From: Candidatus Bathyarchaeota archaeon
GTDB lineage: Archaea > Thermoproteota > Bathyarchaeia > Bathyarchaeales > Bathycorpusculaceae
Assembly: GCA_003151735.1 (NCBI GenBank)
Contig: PLYI01000103.1
Location: 1 to 59,611 of the forward strand
Reading direction: 5' to 3'
Length of the DNA: 59,611 nt
Shown: positions 53,451 to 59,611 of the stretch, piece by piece
How the letters are laid out: the number at the start of each line of letters is the position of its first letter
How positions within the stretch are numbered: the stretch's first letter is position 1
The notes under the pieces: generated by a model
The model's input: the letters and a program-made list of their open reading frames with translations, nothing else
The model's database searches: none
Told to the model about the DNA's origin: nothing
Position numbers and translations under genes: made by a program

Positions 53451-54161
53451 ATGAACAATCTACTATCTCAAATCAGAGCCGACCTAAAAGCTGCCACAGA
53501 CCTGAAAATACAGAATAGTTTTCAACGCTTCTTCAAAGAACAAGTGAAATACTACGGCGTCAAGACTGAGACTGTTGGGAAAATCGCCAAGAAATACAGG
53601 TCCCAAGTTAAGACTTTAGATAAGCAGGCAATTTTTGCTTTATGCGAGGAACTTTTCCGTTCAGACTACACCGAGGAAGCATTCATAGTTTCCTTCTGGC
53701 TACCAAACTATATCAACCACCTTGAGCCCAGCGATTTAGCAACGTTCAAGGTTTGGATTGAACGTTACATTGACAATTGGGCTAAATGCGACGGGTTCTG
53801 CAACCACACCATCGGTGACTTAATCCAGAAGCATCCAGAAACCTTGCCGCAAGTGAAGCGCTGGACTAAAAGCGAAAACCGCTGGCTCAAGCGGGCTTCT
53901 GCTGTGTCGTTAATTGTTCCCGCAAAAAAAGGGCTTTTTCTGCAGGATGCCCTCGAAATCTGCGATGTGTTGTTGTTGGATGGGGATGATATGGTGTAGA
54001 AGGGCTATGGTTGGCTGCTTAAAGAGGAAAGCAGAAAACACCAGAAAGAGGTTTATGATTATGTGTTTAAAAACCGCAAAGTCATGCCGAGAACCGCGTT
54101 GCGTTACGCTATTGAGTTGATGCCTAAAGAGCTTAAGGCAGAAGCGATGAAGAAGGATTAG
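53451..54161 (+). pseudogene. AlkD-like DNA alkylation repair protein, interrupted by an in-frame TAG
   Basis: Residues 1-182 give a HEAT-repeat AlkD-like protein (SFQRFFKEQVKYYGVKTETV, FSFW-type VSFWLPNYINHL, ERYIDNWAKCDGFCNHTIGD). A TAG at 53997-53999 follows DGDDMV, then the same frame goes on with KGYGWLLKEESRKHQKEVYD and MPRTALRYAIELMPKELKAE to a stop at 54159. In the family the interrupted position is usually Gln in VQKGYGW, and TAG is one base from CAG. It is thus a nonsense mutation, a base error, or less likely a recoded stop. AlkD removes N3/N7-alkyl purines. Confidence 0.8.
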
Positions 54162-54224
54162 TTCAAACAACAAATTATCAACATATCAATCCTAGCGGAA
54201 AACGACAATGCTGACCTACCCCTC

Positions 54225-55244
54225 TTAGGGATTACGTTTTGCTTGTTTCTTTAGGTTGCCAACTCTTAGTTTTTCCACGTCGGCTTTCTGGGGCAACGCT
54301 ACCGTTATGGTTTTGTTCAGGGTGTCCCTGCCGAACTTTACTGTGACTTCTTCCGATTTAGCATCCGAATATGAAGCCGTCAATTTGGCGGCTGTTTCAA
54401 TAGCTGCTTTGGTTTTTGGTCCCTGCAAAATGGTTACTGGACCCACCACATCGGGAAGTTCAAAGTAAAATTCACTTTTTGTTTTCCGTGCGGTTAAGAG
54501 CTTATTTTCCTCTTCATTTCTTCCAACGATTATCTTGTTTTTGCCAAACCTAAAATGCCTGCCAATCCGTAGCAATGCAATGTCCGCCATTGAGACGCGT
54601 TTTTTGTGTGTGAATAGGTCTTGGATTTTCTTAGCGTATTCTTCGTAGGTTAATAGGCATCCGCCTGCGGGGCAAGGGTAATCTTTAATGTTGAATTCTT
54701 CCGCGAGCTTAAACTGAGGTTTACGCGACCTTCCCTGAATATCCAAAAGCTTAGCTCGATCTACAAGCCCACTCTTTTCCACCTCTGTTTCAGGAAGCAA
54801 ACGCGCCGATAGCGGCCTCAAAATTTTGCCTTCAAGCCCCGCTTCTTTTTCAATAAGTTTCATAGCAGGATAATGCTGAGACATAGGTCGTTCATCCAAA
54901 ACCTCACCTGTAAAGATGAATGCTGCGCCGATTTCTTTTGCGTATTTTTTGGCTTTTTTCATCAGGAAGATTCTGCAGTCTATGCAGGGGTTCATATTTC
55001 TGCCGTAGCCGTGTTTGGGGTTGCGAAGCATCCGCAAATAATCCTCTTTTGCCGCCACTACTTTTAGGGGTACGTTTAGTTGTTTTGATGCATCCACTGC
55101 TGCGCAGCCGCCTTTTTTGCAGAGGCAGAACGGACTTTTAACGTTGAAGGCTACGACTTCGATGCCTTGTTTTAGAATCATTTCTGTAGCAAGGATGCTG
55201 TCTAAACCGCCTGAAAGCAACCCTAAAGCCTTAACGTTTGTCAT
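54225..55244 (-). CDS. PP-loop ATPase, tRNA thiolation-like
   Basis: The 339-residue protein has the pyrophosphatase loop SGGLDS (11-16), CLCKKGGC, PCIDCR, TGEVLDERPMSQH and YPCPAGGCLL. These features resemble MnmA/ThiI-like adenylating enzymes that put sulfur in tRNA, with Cys pairs that could hold a metal cluster. The C-terminal 90 residues add a separate beta domain. The exact product (s2U, s4U or other) is not clear. Confidence 0.78.
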   Translation of the reverse strand: MTNVKALGLLSGGLDSILATEMILKQGIEVVAFNVKSPFCLCKKGGCAAVDASKQLNVPLKVVAAKEDYLRMLRNPKHGYGRNMNPCIDCRIFLMKKAKKYAKEIGAAFIFTGEVLDERPMSQHYPAMKLIEKEAGLEGKILRPLSARLLPETEVEKSGLVDRAKLLDIQGRSRKPQFKLAEEFNIKDYPCPAGGCLLTYEEYAKKIQDLFTHKKRVSMADIALLRIGRHFRFGKNKIIVGRNEEENKLLTARKTKSEFYFELPDVVGPVTILQGPKTKAAIETAAKLTASYSDAKSEEVTVKFGRDTLNKTITVALPQKADVEKLRVGNLKKQAKRNP

Positions 55245-55318
55245 ATCGCAAATAGCATTCTGATCTCACAAATAATAATTTACCTATAAACAACAAAACA
55301 AAAACCCTGACCAATTCG

Positions 55319-56236
55319 GTGCGAGAAATAATCTTAATTACCGCTTCGTTAACATGGAAAGGCATGATTGGCGCTGCTCTGGCGATAATTTCTGCTGCAA
55401 CTTCAGCCGTATCAGTTGTTCTAGTTAGGAAATACTCCAGTCACTCAAGCGCTTTCAACATCAGTTTAGCAATCAGCTGGGTCGGTATGCTGATTCTCTG
55501 GCCCCTTGCATTGGCCCTGACGGATTTCTCGTTAGTCAACATTGCCAGCATACTTCTCTTTGCTTTAAGCGGCATCTTAACCCCGGGATTTGTGAGGTTG
55601 CTGTATTACCAAGGAATGAAGAAACTTGGCGCTCCAGTCAACTCATCGCTCTTCTCTATTTATCCACTCTACACTTCTCTGTTAGCTGTTCTATTTCTAA
55701 GCGAAATTTTGGCGATTGGAAACTGGGCAGGGATTCTGATGGTGTTCTTGGGTGGAATTCTTGTCGAGTGGAGTTCAAGAGAAGCCACCAACCAAAACAA
55801 ACATTCCAGAATAGACCTTATTTACCCCGTGCTTGGCGGGATAGCCTTAGGCGTTGGCAGCATCTTCCGTAAGTACGCCTTAAACCTGTTTGATGCTCCA
55901 GTTTTAGGCGTCGCCGTCGCTTACACAGCTTCTCTTCTGCCCTTCCTTGTAATGCTGGTGTTTTCGGCTCCAACCCGACGGGAGTTGTCTTTGAAGCGTG
56001 ATATGCGGTTGTTCTGGGTTGCGGGGGTTGGTCAAGCAATCACGTGGATGCTGAGTTTTTACGCTTTAAGCTACGACGACGTCTCCGTTATAACGCCGTT
56101 GCTGTCGATTGAACCCGTGTTTGTCGCCTTGTTTGCTTACCTATACCTGCGTAAGATTGAGCGCGTCTCCCCCAAACTGGTTGTAAGCATTGTACTAACC
56201 GTGTTGGGTGTGGTGTTGGTTACCGCAAAACTCTAG
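55319..56236 (+). CDS. EamA-family (DMT) transporter
   Basis: The 305-residue protein has ten membrane helices in two EamA repeats: about 16-150 and 165-303, each with the same layout (for example LAVLFLSEILAIGNWAGILM and FVALFAYLYLRKIERVSPKL). The family exports amino acids, nucleosides or other metabolites. Start may be GTG 55319 or ATG 55364. The promoter TATA (ACCTATAAAC, near 55274-55283) suits the longer form. Confidence 0.85.
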   Translation: MREIILITASLTWKGMIGAALAIISAATSAVSVVLVRKYSSHSSAFNISLAISWVGMLILWPLALALTDFSLVNIASILLFALSGILTPGFVRLLYYQGMKKLGAPVNSSLFSIYPLYTSLLAVLFLSEILAIGNWAGILMVFLGGILVEWSSREATNQNKHSRIDLIYPVLGGIALGVGSIFRKYALNLFDAPVLGVAVAYTASLLPFLVMLVFSAPTRRELSLKRDMRLFWVAGVGQAITWMLSFYALSYDDVSVITPLLSIEPVFVALFAYLYLRKIERVSPKLVVSIVLTVLGVVLVTAKL

Positions 56237-56344
56237 TTTCTGACCATGCCAAGCCTATGCTTGTTCACTTGACTGTAGAATAATTTAAAAACCCAGATGA
56301 GAATAAACCCAGTGAGTTTATTGTACTTCACCGAAGGATTAGCT

Positions 56345-57451
56345 GTGGACATCAGCATCTTCATTCCCGTTTACAAAGAATCCAATCAACTAGCTGGAAT
56401 GCTAAAGGAACTGAGTTCCCAGAATGTTTCGAAGGAAATTTTTGTCACAGTTGACCAGCCAACCGAAGAATTCTCCGAAGAAATAAAGCAACTCGATAAC
56501 GAGAGCGTCCAATTCATCGTTAACAAAGAACGCATTGGCAAAGCAAACGTACTAAACAGCACCTTCAAACTCTCATCAGGCAAAGTGCTGCTTTTCCTAG
56601 ATTCAGACGTTGGAATCCCAAACGACCCAGACTACCTCAGAAAAATCATCATGGAAATGCAACAGACCGATATTTTGGACATAAAAAAACAAGTTACCAA
56701 AGGCAAATCTTTCCTATCAAAAATGGCTTACTACGAGTACTTCACCTTCAACGTCAGCGCTTGGATATCATCAAGGTACATGCACAAGTGCCCTGCAGTA
56801 AACGGTGCTGCGTTCGCGATTAAACGTGAAATGTTCGAGAAAATCCACGGCTTCCGAACCGCAGTGGCTGAAGATATCGATCTTGCCACACGTGCATTCT
56901 TGGCCGACAGCAGCTTCGCTTACACACATGATGTTGAAGTAAAAAACGAAGTTCACTCGGACTGGCACAAGTGGTTTACTCAGCGCAGGCGATGGGCAAT
57001 TGGGCAGGCGTTGTGGTTGAAGGAGTGGTATAAGCTGTTAGCTAGACGGTTCATCAAGAAACCGCAAGTTTTCTTACCTGGCCTATTTTTCCTTTACCCA
57101 TCCGTCGTTGTTTTTCTTTTGAGTGCTGTTATCCCTGGTTTATGGGTGTACAATTCGCTTCTGGTTTTCTCCCTGTTTTTGTCAGTGAAATTCAACATTG
57201 CATTGCCACTTTTACTCTTGTCACTGGGTACCGCGGACATGCTGAAGATTCTGCTTATTTCAATGTCGGGTTTCGCATTTACCGCCGCCGTCTTCTATGG
57301 GTTCGCAAGAAAACTGGGTTTCCACATTAAGCTGCATGAACTGTTTGTTTACTACTTCTTCTACTCCTCAATTTGGATGATAATAATTATTGTTGGGCAT
57401 ATCCAAGTGTTTGCTTTAGGCAAAAAAGCTGGACCAGGCTGGAAAACATAG
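56345..57451 (+). CDS. Family 2 glycosyltransferase, membrane-bound
   Basis: GTG at 56345 (VDISIFIPVYKES) lies six bases after AAGGA; an ATG at 56297 is less well placed. The 368-residue protein has the GT-A domain with FLDSDVG (metal DxD), AEDIDLATRA and the QRRRWAIGQ motif of processive enzymes, followed by three or four C-terminal membrane helices (about 245-365). It resembles polysaccharide or dolichol-linked transferases and could build surface glycans. Confidence 0.88.
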   Translation: MDISIFIPVYKESNQLAGMLKELSSQNVSKEIFVTVDQPTEEFSEEIKQLDNESVQFIVNKERIGKANVLNSTFKLSSGKVLLFLDSDVGIPNDPDYLRKIIMEMQQTDILDIKKQVTKGKSFLSKMAYYEYFTFNVSAWISSRYMHKCPAVNGAAFAIKREMFEKIHGFRTAVAEDIDLATRAFLADSSFAYTHDVEVKNEVHSDWHKWFTQRRRWAIGQALWLKEWYKLLARRFIKKPQVFLPGLFFLYPSVVVFLLSAVIPGLWVYNSLLVFSLFLSVKFNIALPLLLLSLGTADMLKILLISMSGFAFTAAVFYGFARKLGFHIKLHELFVYYFFYSSIWMIIIIVGHIQVFALGKKAGPGWKT

Positions 57452-57823
57452 AATCAACGCACTATTGAAAATGGAACGTAGGTCTTTTTTGCAGTTTATT
57501 AGCCCTTTTTAGACTAGGTAACGCAACTGCTATTTTTCTTCTATACCCTTCCCCTAGGGCAAACACCGAAATCCAACATGCTAATGAGCCCCAAAACCTC
57601 CAATACAACCTTCCCCCTTAGTGAAATAACTACCCCCTGTAGGTTTTTGAAACGAGTTTCTAATAGGATCCAAATATGCCGCTTAACAGCGCTGCCCAAA
57701 GATAAAGATGAAGGCCTCTACGCGGTGAGAATTAAGGTTTGATTTCGAGCTTTAGGGGATAGCTTTGCGGAAAGCGATAGGTAAAATTATATCTGGAAGT
57801 ATTTTATTTAGAGTGCCCTGTGT
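57452..57823. other. Spacer before tRNA-Arg
   Basis: No gene is seen. It has C-rich strings (near 57547-57559 and 57608-57640), the second copy of the 25-bp repeat at 57654-57678, and the tRNA promoter region (AAATTATAT near 57784-57792). Confidence 0.45.
57654..57678 (+). repeat. 25-bp dispersed repeat, copy 2
   Basis: The segment matches 17989-18013 at 24 of 25 bases and both are intergenic. It lies about 145 bp upstream of the tRNA gene. Confidence 0.6.
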
Positions 57824-57920
57824 GGGTCCGTGACGCAGTACGGATAGCGTGTCAGCCTTCTATCACCCTTTGGGGTGTGAAGACAGCTGAAAGTCATGGG
57901 TTCAAATCCCATCGGACCCG
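57824..57920 (+). tRNA. tRNA-Arg(UCU) with a 22-nt intron
   Basis: Acceptor GGGTCCG (57824-57830) pairs with CGGACCC (57913-57919) and G57920 is the discriminator. D stem ACGC/GCGT, anticodon stem TCAGC/GCTGA and T arm ATGGG-TTCAAAT-CCCAT fold cleanly. The anticodon TCT is at 57859-57861. An intron at 57863-57884 sits after position 37. It forms a perfect bulge-helix-bulge: central CTTC/GAAG, bulges TAT and ACA, and the inner stem CACCC/GGGTG. Cutting after the second base of each bulge gives the loop CTTCTAA. Confidence 0.96.
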
Positions 57921-57956
57921 CTTCCCACAAAGAACATTTATACTGCACTTATCGTC

Positions 57957-57974
57957 CTTTTTTTTCTTTTTTAG
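57957..57974 (+). terminator. T-rich terminator after tRNA-Arg
   Basis: CCTTTTTTTTCTTTTTTAG lies about 37 bases after the tRNA 3' end. Confidence 0.55.
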
Positions 57975-58034
57975 CTGTTTTCTTGTATTCGCTAATTTTG
58001 CAATTTTATTGCAATTTTAGGGGGGTGAATCTAC

Positions 58035-58292
58035 TTGGATAAGGTTGTTATAAGGTTGGAATTGTTAAAGCTTGAGGGATTAGGCTTATTTCAGGTTGAA
58101 ACTTTGCAAGAATTAAGCCAAAATTCGCCGTTTAGTAGCGTATTTATCCTATGTGTTGCAAGAATTAGAGCTGGCTATGTAGATGAGACAGGTAAATCTG
58201 AAGTCTTTGATCCTAATCAAGAAGATAGAGATGCAAGTGTTTTGAAAAGTAGCCAAACGTTTTCTAAAGGAGTATCCGTTCCTTCTGCCTAA
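58035..58292 (+). CDS. Hypothetical protein (85 residues)
   Basis: TTG at 58035 lies eight bases after AGGGGGGTGA, a very strong ribosome site. The protein reads DKVVIRLELLKLEGLGLFQV, ETLQELSQNSPFSSVFILCV, ARIRAGYVDETGKSEVFDPN and ends KGVSVPSA. No family is recognised. The last third looks less protein-like, so it may be truncated. Confidence 0.4.
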   Translation: MDKVVIRLELLKLEGLGLFQVETLQELSQNSPFSSVFILCVARIRAGYVDETGKSEVFDPNQEDRDASVLKSSQTFSKGVSVPSA

Positions 58293-58682
58293 TTTGTCCA
58301 AGGATGGGGAGAGCGTCTCAGAATGGACTTCAGTGTCTCTTTGATATCTCGGAGACAGCTACATTCCAATTGAAAGTTCAATCCCCTTTTGTGGAAAAGT
58401 TAACCGGGGTACAGGACTGAGAGTCTCTTATTAGAAGAAGAAAAATGGCTGAATTCCACGGGAAAGTGTTTTTCTTCTCTCAGACAAAGAATTACTGCGT
58501 GGTTCCGTTTAGATCTAAAAGAAGCAAAAGAAAATCACAAGCAAACAAGCTGATTATTTGTCATTCAATTCAGGATTTCGCTGCACAATCGCATCGGGTT
58601 ATTAACATTCCTGTGGCTTGTTTTTTTTCGAAACGCGTATAAGCAACTTATGACATGCGTCATATTAAGGTGAATTGAAGAA
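58293..58682. other. Spacer with repeat and short inverted repeats
   Basis: No gene is supported. TGTCTC and GAGACA (near 58338-58365) and TCTCAG/CTGAGA pairs form weak hairpins, and the hairpin repeat is at 58431-58482. A TATA-like CGTATAAG near 58636 precedes the small Cys-rich gene. Confidence 0.4.
58431..58482 (+). repeat. Purine/pyrimidine hairpin repeat copy
   Basis: TTAGAAGAAGAAAAATGGCT and AAAGTGTTTTTCTTCTCTCA flank a centre with TTCCAC. It matches 34971-35022 over most positions; AGAAGAAAAA pairs with TTTTTCTTCT. Confidence 0.6.
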
Positions 58683-58811
58683 ATGTTATCCCGCGATTGT
58701 GACGGATGCCCAAAACAACTACACGAATGCCAACAACGCTTTGCAAAAGTCACCCTGGGCGAAAAAGTCTTCTGCCCAGACGGCACAGCCCACCTAGTAG
58801 ATAGCCAATAA
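58683..58811 (+). CDS. Small Cys-rich protein (42 residues)
   Basis: ATG at 58683 lies nine bases after AGGTGA. The product is MLSRDCDGCPKQLHECQQRF, AKVTLGEKVFCPDGTAHLVD and SQ. C6, C9, C16 and C31 could bind one zinc. Codon use is normal and a T tract follows at about 58849-58856. Family unknown; comparable short zinc proteins are common in archaea. Confidence 0.6.
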   Translation: MLSRDCDGCPKQLHECQQRFAKVTLGEKVFCPDGTAHLVDSQ

Positions 58812-59104
58812 CCAAAAACAACAATTAAACCGCTATCTATGGCGGGCTTTTTTTATAAAAGCAAGTTTTTGTTTTTTATACATTAAGACTGTTAGTAAAT
58901 GGACAGGTTGAGAAGGGGAATGTTCCCCTCACCCTGTATGAGAAGCTCTCCTTTCTCCTCAATCAAAAGCTGTTCTGCAAGGCTTAAAAGGGATGTTTCA
59001 AGATTGGAAATATATCAAAAGTTAGAAGAAGAAGAAAAAAAATTCCAGATGCTTAATTTTTTTTTGCTTTTAGTTTCTTTTTTACCAAGAAGAGATAGAA
59101 TTTT
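58812..59104. other. Spacer with possible old transposase fragments
   Basis: A frame near 58903-58986 reads GQVEKGNVPLTLYEKLSFLL and NQKLFCKA before a stop, possibly a fragment of the same mobile element as the transposase downstream. A long A-rich and T-rich stretch follows (59022-59107). No intact gene. Confidence 0.3.
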
Positions 59105-59352
59105 TTAATTAGCAACAATAATTTGCGAGTCAGAGTAAGTTTTAGGTGCCCTCAATCGTTTAGTGAGCTCTTTTCTGATGTCGATATCTTTTTCTTTTTT
59201 CAAGGCTCTATGCAAGAGTTTTATAGCAATTTCTAAGCTGCTTGCACCAAAAACCTTTCCGAAAATGTTTGAGGGCTTTCCCAACGACCCTGTTGTTTGA
59301 AGAAGAATGCAGACAAAGTTTAGAGGGTACTGTTTTGATTTGTCCCAAATTC
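59105..59352 (-). pseudogene. C-terminal fragment of an unknown protein
   Basis: The minus-strand frame is open from a stop at about 59353 down to TAA at 59105-59107. It reads WDKSKQYPLNFVCILLQTTG, SLGKPSNIFGKVFGASSLEI, AIKLLHRALKKEKDIDIRKE and LTKRLRAPKTYSDSQIIVAN. The sequence is convincingly protein-like. The only start codon is TTG at 59284 with no ribosome site, so it may be the 3' end of a gene cut by the transposase fragment that begins at about 59335 on the other strand. Confidence 0.45.
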
Positions 59353-59611
59353 AGAACCAAATGAAGGCAACAGGCCAGAAGGAGGTTTCTCTTGTGGATC
59401 CGGATAGCCGTTTGATGCGAGTTGACAGCCAAAGACTTGAAGTTGGCTACAACGTTCAAACCTCAGTTGATGCAAAGCAGCATCTTATCGTTGATTATGA
59501 CGTGATAAATATCTCGACTGATCATCATCAACTATTTAATGATGCTTTGTCGACGAAGAAAACTTTGGGTGTGGACAGCTTTTGAGGTTTTGAGCGATAA
59601 GGGTTTCTATG
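59335..59611 (+). mobile_element. IS1182-type transposase fragment, frameshifted, running off the edge
   Basis: The frame reads QMKATGQKEVSLVDPDSRLM, then VGYNVQTSVDAKQHLIVDYD and STDHHQLFNDAL, the DDE transposase core typical of IS1182 relatives (DPDSR..., GYNVQTAVD). It stops at TGA 59583. Removing one T from the T4 run at 59580-59583 restores DSFEVLSDKGFY to the window end, matching the expected LADKGYY motif. The N-terminal half is missing. It is a broken insertion sequence or, for the indel, a base error. Confidence 0.75.

Noticed and set aside
53997..53999. Pyrrolysine recoding of the alkD TAG
   Set aside because: TAG is a frequent stop in this window and the expected residue is Gln, one base away from TAG; no pyl genes are seen here.
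58445..58642. 65-residue plus-strand ORF
   Set aside because: It covers a copy of the hairpin repeat and has biased low-complexity composition.
58899..59108. 69-residue plus-strand ORF
   Set aside because: It runs into an A/T-rich tract and is Glu/Lys then Phe/Leu rich by composition; another frame over the same bases looks more like an old transposase fragment.
1..59611. CRISPR arrays
   Set aside because: No set of regularly spaced direct repeats was found; the hairpin repeats are dispersed and unequal.

Overview
The window is a stretch of archaeal chromosome, most likely from the TACK side of the archaea and plausibly a Bathyarchaeia-type genome. The domain-level evidence is direct: archaeal SecE, Spt5/NusG, ribosomal L11, L1 and P0, TBP, a Ser-His archaeal signal peptidase, an ATP-dependent DNA ligase, DtdA, a THUMP tRNA methyltransferase, a tRNA-Arg with a canonical bulge-helix-bulge intron, and T-rich terminators. 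The TACK placement is an inference from a Cren7-like small protein and an aKMT-type lysine methyltransferase that acts on such proteins. TTG and GTG starts are frequent and many genes have GGAGG-type ribosome binding sites.

Layout. 1-165: broken 5' end of an unknown minus-strand gene. 412-9539: three tandem paralogous secreted beta-propeller surface proteins, each with the same promoter block and the same 5'-terminal RNA hairpin. 9819-10982: EMC3/Oxa1-like protein and cytidylate kinase. 11221-13138: PadR regulator followed by decayed small ORFs. 13141-17478: a minus-strand run of a threonine-synthase-like protein fused to a winged helix, then an ECF transporter S component, an AIR-synthase-like protein and a radical SAM protein. 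17512-24771: housekeeping genes (TPR protein, ligase, E1-like enzyme, ArsB-like transporter, degenerate RecA-fold protein, IlvC). 26068-30778: carbamoyltransferase, DtdA and the secE-spt5-L11-L1-P0 operon, where L12 is absent. 30893-50373: a long set of metabolic and information genes. 50393-50858: a HicBA module directly upstream of cysS. 51140-57451: tRNA modification, regulators, a damaged AlkD gene, PP-loop protein, transporter and glycosyltransferase. 57824-59611: tRNA-Arg, dispersed hairpin repeats, a small Cys-rich gene and a broken IS1182-type transposase.

The most interesting unit is at 14305-17478. A fold-type II PLP enzyme homologue has Arg where the Schiff-base Lys should be (codon 17020-17022) and carries a C-terminal winged helix. 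It ends just before a palindromic operator-like site (TAGTATAG half-sites, 15871-15909) over the promoter of an ECF transporter gene. I read it as an enzyme-derived repressor with its target operon. Other strong signals are a covarying 5' hairpin shared by the three surface-protein genes, an unassigned structured RNA at 32271-32356 with 16 uninterrupted pairs, and a family of purine/pyrimidine hairpin repeats.

Several genes look broken by single-base changes: the left-edge gene (A6 at 133-138), cysS (A6 at 50364-50369), the transposase (T4 at 59580-59583) and alkD (in-frame TAG at 53997). Because cysS is essential, homopolymer sequencing or assembly error must be considered for the indels.
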